A DNA stretch of 64,000 bases from Picocystis sp. L7. Lineage: Eukaryota; Chlorophyta; Picocystophyceae; Picocystales; Picocystaceae. The position numbers and the translations under genes are program-made. The notes beneath the pieces are model-generated. The model saw nothing but the letters and a program-made list of their open reading frames with translations, had not been told where the DNA came from and made no database searches. This document shows positions 9,402 through 19,316 of this stretch, one piece after another. The stretch spans positions 682,001-746,000 of the forward strand of contig QXJR01000026.1 in NCBI GenBank assembly GCA_020975725.1. Direction: 5' to 3'. The number at the start of each line of letters is the position of its first letter. Position 1 is the first letter of the stretch.

Positions 9402-10055
9402 ATGCGCGTGACGACGGACGACGCAGCAGAGCTGGAACGGGTGCTGCGCGACGTGGAGGAGCAGCAGAAGACGCCCAAGAGCAAGCACGAGGGATACGGA
9501 CGGGAACTGGTGCCGTTCTTCCATCCAGGACTGGACACGATCAACTCCAAGCTGGTCACGTTCCCCAAGAAGGGCCAAGTGGAGGGGAAAGAAACCGAGA
9601 GCAAAAGCAACAAAGGGAAAGGGAAAGGGAAGAAAGAAGAAGCGGGACACGAAACCAACAGAGATGGAGGGGATGCCGCTCGGAAAAAGAAAGGTGGGAA
9701 CGCAGGAACGGGTGGGAACGGGACCAAAACCAACAACCCTGCAGGTGCCAACGGGACACCGACCAGTGGAAAGACGAGCACCAATGCGAAACGAGGACCT
9801 GCGTTTGCTGGACCCGCCTTCTCCCAATCGCCCGAACCGGAGGAACTGCCCATGCCCACGCAGACACTGCTGCTCCGAAGCCCACTCGAAGCGAAGGAAA
9901 CGTCCAGCACCAACTCCGCCCAAACGGAAAAGTCGAACGGACAAGCAGACGGGAATGAGCAGAACCTGCCCGGTCCACACATGGACCTGTCCATGGAACT
10001 GAAAAACATGCTGCAAGTGGGACTCAGCCACCCACAAGGCCCGCCCAAAAATTGA
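9402..10055 (+). CDS. PNRC/EDC-type DCP1-binding-motif protein
   Basis: A 217-aa, mostly disordered protein rich in Lys, Gly, Asn and Thr. Residues about 133-150 carry FAGPAFSQSPEPEELPMP, matching the PNRC signature (YAGPKFSEPPSP-x-LPKPP) that binds the EVH1 domain of the decapping activator DCP1. Near the C terminus is MDLSMELKNMLQV, a short amphipathic segment like that in plant PNRC-motif proteins. The likely role is a small regulator of mRNA decapping in the cytoplasm or P-bodies. ATG 9402 is the first in frame after the shared promoter. No intron. Outside these motifs there is little to compare. Confidence 0.7.
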   Translation: MRVTTDDAAELERVLRDVEEQQKTPKSKHEGYGRELVPFFHPGLDTINSKLVTFPKKGQVEGKETESKSNKGKGKGKKEEAGHETNRDGGDAARKKKGGNAGTGGNGTKTNNPAGANGTPTSGKTSTNAKRGPAFAGPAFSQSPEPEELPMPTQTLLLRSPLEAKETSSTNSAQTEKSNGQADGNEQNLPGPHMDLSMELKNMLQVGLSHPQGPPKN

Positions 10056-10875
10056 AGGGATCGATCTTCCGACTGAACGACCCAGGAAGTCTCTTCCTCG
10101 CAAAGCGCATGAAGAAGAATGCGGTGTCCCTGCCCAAGGCATCCAGGAGCAATGGGTGCATGCGAGATGTCTTTGCAACAAAAAGACGATGGAAGCTCGA
10201 AGGGCGGTTCGTCGAGAGCCGAGTCGCGAGATGCAGCCCGCGGAATGGAACGAAGGAAGAGAGAGGACGGAAGCTCCCAGCTTCCCATGGCAAAGGCAAA
10301 GCGTCGCACGCCATGCTGTTGTTTGTGTTCGAGCGTTCCTGCAAGCCAAGGAAAAACCTTCCCACAGAGAACGTCTGACTTGGAAACACTCGTTCCAGCA
10401 GGCCTATGCATCGGCGTGGCCGTGCTCGGCTTGCACCGGGCCTTTACTCTTACAAGACTGCACCAGGTTCGTGGCGTTGAAAGACACGGCCTGTTCGTGC
10501 GGCAGTACAAGACATAAAAGGATGGAAGATATCACGGCTCCGCGCTTGCCGGCACCGCTGCAAGTCTGCATCTTCCGACGTCGCAAACTTGCGCAGCGCA
10601 GGCAAGCTTGGAGGTTCCCACTTCGGATATCTACAGAATTTTGGCAGGAACCATCGGGCCGAACAACAGACCCCCCCAAGCTTCACCCATGCAGGGCACG
10701 GTTCCCATCGGTGCACGGGGGGCTGTTTTGCCTTTGCGGCCGAGAGTTTGCGCTGGCAGTCCCAGCAAGGTGGGCACAATAGCGACGGCATCATCAAGGC
10801 CCCGGGGGGAGAACTCCCCGTTTTACGGAAAGACACCCGGTTGCGTTCAATGCACCGCACATTCCCTTTTTCCCA
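10056..10875. other. Gene-free convergent region
   Basis: 820 bp between the stops of the PNRC-motif gene (plus) and COQ3 (minus). Open frames of 90-210 codons occur in several frames at once, none with recognisable domains. The composition is closer to neutral than in the genes. Likely 3' UTRs plus spacer. Confidence 0.5.
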
Positions 10876-11769
10876 TCATTGGCTCTTGCGGAAATAGGCC
10901 ATGTAATTGACGGAGGGATCCACGGTCGTTTCCCACACGTTGAAGATTGGATTGTAGCGCACCCCGCTCATCTTGTCCAGTTCCATTCCCACGTCTCCGA
11001 GCAGGATGCTCAGTTCTTGCGGGGTGATGAACTTGCTCCAATCGTGGGTACCGATGGGCACCAGTCTGGCGGCGTATTCCGCGCCGACGATGGCCAGGAG
11101 GTACGATTGCACGGCGCGGTTGATGGTGGTGATGAAGATCCCTCCGTTGGGTTTGGTGATGGTCGCGAGTGCGCTGCAGAATTCTTCCACGTTGCGCACG
11201 TGTTCGATGACTTCCGAGCACACCACGAGGTCGTATTTCTTCCCTTCTCGGGCGAGTTGTTCCACCGAGGCGTACCTGAATCGGACCTTGCTTTCGATCA
11301 CTTCGTCGGCTCTGCTGTGCAATTTCGCCACGTGTATGTGTTTTTTCGAGACGTCGATTCCGGTGACGTCTGCACCCAGCCTGGCCAAGGATTCCGTGAG
11401 GATCCCACCACCGCAACCCACGTCCACCACTTGCATTCCGGTCCACGGCGTTCGATCCACGACGTCCTTTCGGAAGTGTTCGCAGGTCGCGTCTCTCACG
11501 AACTTGGTTCTCACGGGATTGAAGGCATGCAGCGGTCGGAAGGGTCCGCGTACGTCCCACCATTCCCTGGCCATGCTCTCGAATTTGTTCCTTTCTTCGG
11601 GATCCACCGACGTCGCACCTTCGGTTTCCTTTCTTTCCTCGTCCATCCTTTCGCGTCCTTCTCCTTTCTCCTGGTTCCCTTTTCGCACCGATCCAGGGGC
11701 TGCTTTCTCGGCCATCTTCCTGATCCAAGCCGAAGGATGCGCACCCCATCTCCTCCGAAGCACCGACAT
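10876..11769 (-). CDS. COQ3: COQ3, ubiquinone-biosynthesis O-methyltransferase
   Basis: 297 aa. The SAM-binding fold shows VVDVGCGGGILTESLARLG (motif I) and TGIDVS (motif II), then YDLVVCSEVIEHV and GGIFITTINR. The C-terminal HDWSKFITPQELS and YNPIFNVWET are typical of COQ3/UbiG. It methylates the two ring hydroxyls during ubiquinone synthesis on the matrix face of the mitochondrial inner membrane (established knowledge). The N terminus MSVLRRRWGAHPSAWIRKMA is a plausible mitochondrial presequence, which sets the start at CAT 11767-11769. A Lys/Glu-rich linker precedes the catalytic domain. Intronless; divergent from Z-ISO. Confidence 0.92.
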   Translation of the reverse strand: MSVLRRRWGAHPSAWIRKMAEKAAPGSVRKGNQEKGEGRERMDEERKETEGATSVDPEERNKFESMAREWWDVRGPFRPLHAFNPVRTKFVRDATCEHFRKDVVDRTPWTGMQVVDVGCGGGILTESLARLGADVTGIDVSKKHIHVAKLHSRADEVIESKVRFRYASVEQLAREGKKYDLVVCSEVIEHVRNVEEFCSALATITKPNGGIFITTINRAVQSYLLAIVGAEYAARLVPIGTHDWSKFITPQELSILLGDVGMELDKMSGVRYNPIFNVWETTVDPSVNYMAYFRKSQ

Positions 11770-11997
11770 GACCGTCTGTCCCCTCCTTTCCCCCTCTCCC
11801 CCTCTCCCCTCCCGAACGGGGAGTTTCTTCTCTCCCGGGGTCCGGGGGAAGGGGGGGGGGGTCTCTCGTTCGGGTTCGAACCGGTCGACCAAGGGCGTGG
11901 GGAACCGATGGCCAACCCTTTCTTGAAAGGGGAGAAAGGAAGGAAGAAGGAGAAGGGAGAGACCGACGTGTCGATCCGACGATCGCGAAAGGGGACG
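11770..11997. promoter_or_regulatory. Bidirectional promoter, COQ3 / Z-ISO
   Basis: 228 bp with a C-rich run at 11777-11815, a G10 run near 11851 and GGGTTCGAACCGG at 11873-11885, a clear copy of the recurrent GGGTTCGAACC box. Confidence 0.5.
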
Positions 11998-13074
11998 ATG
12001 ATGAGGACGCGTCCGACGGCGCAAACGCGCGCCATGCACACGTGCAAGAGGCGTGAGATCCAAGGGAGGTGCAGTGGGAGGTTCGGAAGGAATGGGAAAA
12101 AAAGGCATGGAACAGAAACACGCGGTCGATCGAAACGGAACGTACTGGTGCAGGTGCAGAACGAACCCACCGTGTCGAAGGAAGAAGAACCGCAAGGAAG
12201 AGGTGAAGATGCGGCCGTCTTCGAACTCCAAAGGCAAAAGACGTCGTCGTGGACCGCCTTCGGAGCCATCCTCGCCACGTCGATGGGTGCCCTGTACTTC
12301 GGATGGTTGGATCCCAACTACGGATATGGAGGGAAGTTCGTGGACGCAGTGGAACAAGGATTGGCGGGCGGAAACAGCCAAGCCGCCGTCGTGTGGTTGC
12401 TCCTCATCTTCGCGATGGTGCACAGCGGGATGGCCGCTGGAAGGAAAACGGCAGAAGAATGGGTGGGACCCAGGGCGTACAGGGTCGCCTTCGCCGTGGC
12501 CAGCCTGCCGCTGGCCGTGGCAGCTGTGGTGTACTTCATTGACCATCGGTACGACGGGATCAGCCTGTGGAACGTCCGAGGCGTGCCAGGGGTGCACGAG
12601 ATGGTGTGGGCCATGTCCTTCGTCTCTTTCATGTTCCTGTATCCATCCACGTTCAACATACTGGAGGTCGCCGCCGTCGACCAACCAAAGGTCCACCTGT
12701 GGGAAACGGGGATCATCCGAATTACAAGGCATCCCCAAATGGTCGGACAACTCATCTGGTGCGTCGCCCATACCCTATGGATCGGCAACAGCTTCATGGT
12801 GGTCACCTCCTTGGCCCTCATGGTACACCACCTGTTTGGGTGCTGGCACGGAGACAGAAGGTTGGAGGATCGCTACGGGCCGGCTTTCACCGCGGTGAAG
12901 GACAGAACCAGCACCGTGCCCTTCGCTGCGATCCTCAGCGGCAAGCAGAAGCTGCCAGAAGACTACTACAAAGAATTCCTGAGGGGGCCCTACTTTGCCG
13001 TGTTCGCATTCACGTTGGGAGCCTATTGGGCCCACCCCCTCATGCAGGCCGCAAGCTACAAGCTTGGGTGGTGA
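11998..13074 (+). CDS. Z-ISO: 15-cis-zeta-carotene isomerase Z-ISO (NnrU family)
   Basis: 358 aa with a basic, Thr/Ser-bearing N-terminal leader of about 60 residues, consistent with plastid import. The NnrU-like core has several membrane helices: AVVWLLLIFAMVHSGMAAGR, VAFAVASLPLAVAAVVYFI, EMVWAMSFVSFMFLYPSTFN and SFMVVTSLALMVHHLFG. Candidate haem-ligand histidines are in AMVHSG, ITRHPQM and MVHHLFGCWHGDRRL. Z-ISO isomerises 9,15,9'-tri-cis-zeta-carotene in the plastid carotenoid pathway (established knowledge). Start ATGATG at 11998; the second ATG is equally possible. Intronless. Confidence 0.93.
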   Translation: MMRTRPTAQTRAMHTCKRREIQGRCSGRFGRNGKKRHGTETRGRSKRNVLVQVQNEPTVSKEEEPQGRGEDAAVFELQRQKTSSWTAFGAILATSMGALYFGWLDPNYGYGGKFVDAVEQGLAGGNSQAAVVWLLLIFAMVHSGMAAGRKTAEEWVGPRAYRVAFAVASLPLAVAAVVYFIDHRYDGISLWNVRGVPGVHEMVWAMSFVSFMFLYPSTFNILEVAAVDQPKVHLWETGIIRITRHPQMVGQLIWCVAHTLWIGNSFMVVTSLALMVHHLFGCWHGDRRLEDRYGPAFTAVKDRTSTVPFAAILSGKQKLPEDYYKEFLRGPYFAVFAFTLGAYWAHPLMQAASYKLGW

Positions 13075-13153
13075 ACACGGTGTCCGGAAGCCGGACGCAG
13101 GCCTGCGTAGTGAGAGAACATGGACCTGACCCTGTGAGCACATCACGGAACGC

Positions 13154-14141
13154 TCATGTCTCTCGATACAAAGTAATCTCCTGCTGTTTAAAGTACCTGC
13201 GATCCTCTTCGTCCACGAGCACGAGGTTGATGAAGTAACGCACACTGAACTTGTTGTTGATGTTCTTGTAGGTGGGAGTCAGCTGGTACGGGGAGAGGAA
13301 GAGCCGTATGGGGATGGATTCGCCCCGCACCGGTGCTCCGTCCATGATTTCGTACTTGGCCAGCGTTTCGCTTTCGTTGTGCGTGTGCGTGCCCGAGCCG
13401 CACGTTTCCCTCTTCCTGATCTCCAGTTCCATGTGCTTGAGCCTGATTCTCACCAGCATGAAGTAGATTTTCCCGACGACCACGTCCTTCAGATGGTAAT
13501 GACCCTTGTTGTATTCGAACTCGATGTGCAGGCAGTCCTCGATGCCGACCTCCATTTTGATGGGCGTGAGTCCTTCTGGTAGGGCGGACGGGTTCTCCAC
13601 CCAGAAGTGCCTTTCTTTGACGATGTTGACGGCGTAGTTCCTGGTGATGGTGACCCGTAGCAGGTACCTCAGGTGCACGTGGATCCCCGCGTAGGACTCG
13701 TACTGCATTTCTACTGCGTTGAATTCGAACGGCATGGCTTTGGTCGTGTACATTTCCCCCGCAGGTTCGACCTCTCGGACGAGGGAGAGGAAATCGTAGC
13801 TACCTCCGCGGTCGTGTTGCAGGTCGATCTGTCCGATGAGTTCCACTTTGATCCCGGCATGGTCCACTTTCTTTCCTGGGAGCGGGATGACTTTGATCTG
13901 TCCACTGAGTGTGTCTCCGGTCCGGAACAGCGGCAACTCTTCCACCACGTCGCTCTTCTTCTTCTTCACCTTGATCGTCCGCTGGTCCTGTCCTCCGCGG
14001 AACTCCACTTCCACGCGGCACGGCGTGCCGAACCCCAAGAAGTTCTGCAGGTGCGTTCTCGTACGGTCAGTCCCCTCCTCCCTCCCCCCTCCGCTCCGCG
14101 TCCATCTTTCGTCTTCGCTTGGTGCGGACGTGGCGCACCAT
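13154..14141 (-). CDS. VPS26: VPS26, retromer cargo-recognition subunit
   Basis: An arrestin-fold retromer subunit of 297 aa. The main exon is 13154-14044. By phase and conservation the first exon appears to be only the initiator ATG at 14139-14141, followed by GTGCGC and a 94-nt intron ending CTGCAG, so the product begins MNFLGFGTPCRVEVEF. Visible conserved blocks include IDLQHDRGGSYDFLSL, MPFEFNAVEMQYESYAG, HLRYLLRVTITRNY, GIEDCLHIEFEYNK and FNVRY-like FSVRYFINLVLVDEEDRRYF near the C terminus. Retromer recycles cargo from endosomes (established knowledge). A transposable element begins about 65 bp upstream of the ATG, so the promoter lies inside or beyond it. Confidence 0.9.
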
Positions 14142-14205
14142 CGTCGGGATCGCGGTCCACTTCGAGACGAGTCCAGGGAAGGAATCCCCTTGCTCCAACA
14201 AACCC

Positions 14206-14990
14206 CACCCCACCGCCACTTTTTCTTCATAGGGAGAGAGGGGCTGTCGCTGTGGGATCCGTGGAGCCTCCGGAGGACCTCTCCAGTCGTTGCTCTTCCA
14301 ATCGAAGTTGTAGAGCACTCCGTTTTGAGGGGTTTGGATCGATGGACCCCGACCTGGTTCGGCCCGTGCAAGAGCAGGGAGGCCCGTGCACGTCCCAGGG
14401 TCTTTCGGGGCTGGATCCTACCTCGTTTCCCCTGGCGGGTGCTCCTTCCTTTCGACGCGCGTATCTCTTCGAATATGGGTTCAAATCAAGCGAACGATAG
14501 CTCGTTGGATAGGTATCGGCGCGTTCTTTCGAACGGTGCTCTCAAAACGCCCAAATTCTGCCTGGCGCGATTTTAAGAGGTGAATATCCACCACCAGGTG
14601 GTGGGGACCCCAAACGGCACCGCTGCTGCGCACCTTCCCAACGGCAGCCAGGCATCCACAAAGAACCGGAGCGCCAAACCCGGGGAACGAAAAGACAGAA
14701 AGATAGGACACCTTCATGAGAAAAAACACATCGAGAGTCGATGCTCCTGGTGCCATGAAGCGCATGGGCAACCGCCTGGCCAAAACGCCCAAAAAAGGGT
14801 GAATTTGGAGAACTCCCAAAGCCAGCCGCGCCGAGTTCACCCAGAAGACAAACGATCCAGGACCAACCAAGCTCAGATTCGGATTCTCCTCGTCGAATCA
14901 CCTGGAAACACCACAAAAAAGAACGGGAAACAAGCAATATGCGAAGAAAAAGCCCGAGGACTCACGCTCCCCCCAAGTGGCGGTGGGGTG
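14206..14990. mobile_element. 785-bp TIR element, copy 1
   Basis: Bounded by 16-bp perfect terminal inverted repeats, CACCCCACCGCCACTT at 14206-14221 and AAGTGGCGGTGGGGTG at 14975-14990. It matches copy 2 (17026-17810) over all 785 bp with a single difference seen by eye (A at 14488, G at 17308). It contains a CCACCACC-A-GGTGGTGG hairpin near 14589. It has no convincing gene, so it looks like a non-autonomous DNA element. Flanks are CCC on the left and GGT on the right, so no target-site duplication is seen for this copy alone. Confidence 0.85.
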
Positions 14991-15046
14991 GGTACGTGGG
15001 GGGCGTTTCGGGATCTGCTGGATTGGGGGGGGCGTGGCGCCCAAAG

Positions 15047-16516
15047 TACGAGGTGTTTGGTCCTGAAATTCAAACCGTATATGATCCATGGAGCGTACAG
15101 CTCACCTACCAAATCTCGTTGTCCTACCATCACTCTGTGAGTGGCAGTGCCCCCGAGGGTCACCGCTGGTAGGTATGACAGGACTGGAGGGGGGGTACTT
15201 TCAGCCCCCCTCCCCAGGCACACAGAGGCAACGAGGGGAAGCTTTGGGGTGGAATCGAAAGAGGAAAGACCAAATTCAGCACCGACAGGATTTCAAGGCA
15301 AAACGCTTCGTGATGGGGAAGAAGCGCACAAAAAAGCCATCACCAGGCCTCATGGAGGAAGCAGCCATCCAGGCCACCAAAGCGGCGTACAAGGTGCTGA
15401 GTGGGAATCTCTCCGCCACGTCCAAGGTTATGAAGCGGAGTTGGGTGACAGTGAAGTCTTGGGTGAAGGATCGTAAGCCCAAAGCTTCCCCCTCTTCGAA
15501 ACGCCGTTCCCTCTCTTATGCCCGTGGTCATGACAAGTGGCTGTGCAACTTGCTCAAGTCTCGTGCGCTTGAAGGCCAGGCCATGGGGACAAGGGACGTC
15601 ATGAACGAGTGGGAAGCACGGTACGGACGGAGAGTACCGTTGAGGACCTTGCAACGGCTGTTGAAGGATTTGGGGGTGAAGACCAAGGTCCAAAAGAAGG
15701 TGATGAAGTTGCAGGCCTCACACAAGGCCAATAGAGTGAAGTTTGCGGAACGGCACTTGGGGGATGATTTTGAGCGGGTTCTTTTCACGGATGCCCACCA
15801 AATTTACCTGGGAACCACCAAGCACAAAGGCTCCAAACGAACCCTAGTCCCTCCTGGTACCACACCCCTCGTGGAGTACAACAAGGCCCCCCCACGAATC
15901 AAAGTGTATGGTGGGGTGTGTGCTCGTGGACTCACAGGCCTAATGACAGTCACGGGGACCACAGGGCAGCCTTGTGCCTTCAAGGATGGACAAGGGAAGG
16001 TGTCCAAGGGTGTAGGACAGCAGGAGTATGCAGAAAAAGTCCTCCCTTGGCTGATGAAGGAGGGCACCAGGTTGTACAAGAAGGCCCCCTGGACCTTTCA
16101 ACAGGATGGGGATGGGCCCATCGATCGAAGGCCACCATTCTCAAGTTGGTGGAGCTCTCCACTCAAGCTCACGTGGATCTCATGTTGGATTGGCCCTCTC
16201 TGAGCCCTGATCTCAGTCCCATTGAAAACGTGTGGTCTTGCTTGGACAGGAGGGTGGAAGCCATGAGACCCACCACATTGAAAGAGCTCAAAACCTGCAC
16301 CTTTCGTGCATGGAAGGAGCTCTCCAAAGAGGGGCTAGGTTCCAAGCTCCTCAAAACCATGCCCAAGAGGCTTGAAGAGGTCATCCTTAACCGTGGTGGC
16401 TTCACCAAGTATTGATTGCCTCCCATGAGAAAATGGCTTGTCTTGTAATTTGACTTGAAAGTTTCTGTCAGTTTTTCCTACCGTTTCTCGCTCAAAACCA
16501 GGCACCCCCATGGACT
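15047..16516 (+). mobile_element. Decayed Tc1/mariner transposon
   Basis: A Tc1/mariner transposase open region (15313-16415) lies between weakly matching inverted ends. The left end near 15047 reads TACGAGGTGTTTGGTCCTGA. The reverse complement of the right end near 16516 reads GGGGGTGCCTGGTTTTGA. The pattern GGTGYYTGGTYYTGA is shared, but identity then falls off. A TA dinucleotide is present at the left end only. The element boundaries are therefore tentative. It lies wholly between the two 785-bp repeats. Confidence 0.65.
15313..16415 (+). pseudogene. Tc1/mariner-type transposase, frameshifted
   Basis: About 367 codons from ATG 15313. The N terminus has a helix-turn-helix-like part (SATSKVMKRSWVTVKSWV). 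The catalytic triad fits DD34D/E: VLFTDAHQIYLG, then WTFQQDGDG, then SPDLSPIENVWSCL, with 34 residues between the second and third Asp. The frame changes near 16118-16125 (GATGGGCCCATCG), where one base appears to be missing. Both halves are otherwise open and the catalytic residues are intact, so the inactivation looks recent. This is a plain DNA-transposon gene. It is unlike its neighbours in having no T-poor 5' bias. Confidence 0.85.
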
Positions 16517-17025
16517 CGTGTGTGGGGCTCCTGCGGACGTGTGGCAGCTCCACGCAGATCAAATCAACTAATGGAGCCCCTGTGAACGCCTGCATGCAAC
16601 TGAAACGGCTTGAGAAGGCCAGCCTGGGGCTCGGTCCTGTTGATGGGACTCATGGGACCTCTCAACACACACCCCCAGGCTTCCCCCCCTAGGCTCTCGG
16701 GGAGGCGTGTGAAGGCGGATCGTAACCAAACTCGGTGAGCGCCACCTCTGACATGTGATTCAACTACCCTCCAGTTTTTGTGTCCCCAAACGTCGTGGTT
16801 CGTACGATATGCCGATAAGCCTCTCCCTGGAGGACAGGCCTGAATTACTGAGTTTCGGCCTGTTTTCAGCACCAAACTGTGGTCGTCCTTTCTCAGCCAC
16901 CACATTGTTTGAAGAGATACCCATCCATCACTGGATTCCTCCCGCCCACGTGATGGGTCACCCGGATTTTCGTAGCCATCCAAGGCGCAGTGCGTCCACG
17001 GTGGCCTCGGCAGCAAGCCCTTACC

Positions 17026-17810
17026 CACCCCACCGCCACTTTTTCTTCATAGGGAGAGAGGGGCTGTCGCTGTGGGATCCGTGGAGCCTCCGGAGGACCT
17101 CTCCAGTCGTTGCTCTTCCAATCGAAGTTGTAGAGCACTCCGTTTTGAGGGGTTTGGATCGATGGACCCCGACCTGGTTCGGCCCGTGCAAGAGCAGGGA
17201 GGCCCGTGCACGTCCCAGGGTCTTTCGGGGCTGGATCCTACCTCGTTTCCCCTGGCGGGTGCTCCTTCCTTTCGACGCGCGTATCTCTTCGAATATGGGT
17301 TCAAATCGAGCGAACGATAGCTCGTTGGATAGGTATCGGCGCGTTCTTTCGAACGGTGCTCTCAAAACGCCCAAATTCTGCCTGGCGCGATTTTAAGAGG
17401 TGAATATCCACCACCAGGTGGTGGGGACCCCAAACGGCACCGCTGCTGCGCACCTTCCCAACGGCAGCCAGGCATCCACAAAGAACCGGAGCGCCAAACC
17501 CGGGGAACGAAAAGACAGAAAGATAGGACACCTTCATGAGAAAAAACACATCGAGAGTCGATGCTCCTGGTGCCATGAAGCGCATGGGCAACCGCCTGGC
17601 CAAAACGCCCAAAAAAGGGTGAATTTGGAGAACTCCCAAAGCCAGCCGCGCCGAGTTCACCCAGAAGACAAACGATCCAGGACCAACCAAGCTCAGATTC
17701 GGATTCTCCTCGTCGAATCACCTGGAAACACCACAAAAAAGAACGGGAAACAAGCAATATGCGAAGAAAAAGCCCGAGGACTCACGCTCCCCCCAAGTGG
17801 CGGTGGGGTG
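17026..17810. mobile_element. 785-bp TIR element, copy 2
   Basis: Same orientation as copy 1, with the same 16-bp inverted ends (17026-17041 and 17795-17810) and one visible mismatch between copies. The flanks are CCC on both sides, compatible with a 3-bp duplication in a C-rich site. The right flank runs into C8. Near-identity implies recent duplication or gene conversion. Confidence 0.85.
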
Positions 17811-19316
17811 CCCCCCCCATAACCGTCCCCAACCAACCCGAGGGAAGATGGGATGGAAGCTACCATCTGTCCCGGGACGACCCCGCTCACCCGAAAGATA
17901 GAAAGAAAGACAACAGGCCTGGGTGCGAACCGCCTGGCCAGGGAAGATGCGAAGGCTGTGTTGGGAAGGAGCAAAACGTATGCAAGCACCTATGAAGATT
18001 CCCATATGAGCTCCTTCACAAAGCACTAGGCAACGGGCCGAGGATAAAATGGGGAGGGTGCGTGCAAAAGGGAAGGGAAGCCAGCGGACACGGATTGGAT
18101 GAGAGGAAGGACGCAAAGTTGCCGTGGAGGATTCGCAAGCGAGCCCACAACCCGTATCATCCCCCACCGCCACAACGAGAGGGAAACGCACGGGCACGTG
18201 CAAGAAAAACAAACACACCAAGGAACGTCGAATCGCCTCGAAAAAGGAAGAGAAAGAAATAACACGAATGACGAGATGTACCATGCACACGTAGGAACCA
18301 TCCGAGGCAAGATGGACGGCAAGGCTTCGCCCCGAAGGCGGTGCAAGGGCGATACACGAGCAAGAACGTTTCCACGAAAACTCGCACCGCAGATCGAAGC
18401 GGGAATCCAGGTGGGCTTCAAACCATCAACCATGCAAAGGTCATGGCTGTTTGTGCGCGAAATTGTAGTAACTGCTCCCCGACACCCCGAGGGACGAACG
18501 AAGCATGCAAGAAGAGGAAAGGCTAGAAAGGGTAGGAAGGCGGAGGGGCAAATCCAATCGATGCAACACACGTGATGTCTACGATGCGACCACTGCGAAA
18601 TTCGTCTTCGGCGCATGTGAAGCACAACGCCTTGCGCATCGAAAGCCTTGTCTGTCTCCTCCGTCTCACAAGTTCCACGGAATCCACACATGAGGAAGCT
18701 ATCCTTTGTTGTTGTAGTCGGCACACCTACGCGCAAGAATTCACCATCGCCCGTTGTCCCGTTTCCTAGATTGCAGAGCAAAAAAGGGGATGGTCTTTTC
18801 GGTGGGACAAGACAATCGAACGACGGATCTCTCTTCTCGTGCAGGAGAGGGCTTGCGGGGGTTGGCACGCGAGGCGAGGAACATCACCCCTACCTGCCCA
18901 TCCCATGACGCATGTGTGCGACGATTTTGCGCGCAGGTATTTCGAGCCCCTAAAGCTTCGTGGAACTCGTCCTCGTCGTGGGTGGGAACCCGATCGTCGT
19001 CCCCTCCTTGTTCATGCAATGGCTACCCACCCTCGCCTCTAGTTTTTGCGTTGTTCTCATCCTCCCTCCATCTTAGCGGCTTGGTTTGGCCATCTCGAGT
19101 TGGCTACGCCGTGTTGGGTCATACGTTTCCTTTTTTCCTTTCGAACCCCGGGTTCCGTCCGGTGGAGTCGGGATGGAGGATCCAATCAAAACGGGTTGGA
19201 ATGCCAAGGGACACGAGGGTCGGCCCAAGGGGTGGATCCATCCCTTTCTTCCAGGGAAGGAAGGAAACGGTTCGAATCCGTTCCTGGCGCTCCTCTCGAG
19301 TGGGAACGCGTCCGAA
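17811..19316. other. Gene-free stretch upstream of the kinase gene
   Basis: About 1.5 kb. A minus-strand frame of 280 codons at 18026-18868 has no recognisable domain, is Cys/Arg/Ser-rich and overlaps several equally long plus-strand frames, so it is probably spurious. Close to the kinase start lie TTCGAACCCCGGGTTCCG (19140) and GGTTCGAATCC (19269-19279), copies of the recurrent promoter box; the second matches the Pol III B-box consensus. Confidence 0.55.

Noticed and set aside
10404-10860. Possible small gene between the PNRC-motif gene and COQ3
   Set aside because: Frames of about 90-210 codons overlap on both strands with no motif; position fits 3' UTRs.
14481-14870. 130-codon minus-strand frame inside the 785-bp element (also in copy 2)
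   Set aside because: Other frames of similar length overlap it on both strands, and the sequence shows no domain; conservation reflects only the recent duplication.
14206-17810. Reading the two 785-bp direct repeats as LTRs of a retroelement
   Set aside because: Each repeat has its own 16-bp inverted ends, the interior encodes a DD34D-type DNA transposase, and no reverse transcriptase, primer-binding site or polypurine tract was seen.
18026-18868. 280-codon minus-strand frame in the gap before the kinase gene
   Set aside because: No domain, Cys/Arg/Ser-rich, no T-poor 5' bias, and competing frames on the other strand.
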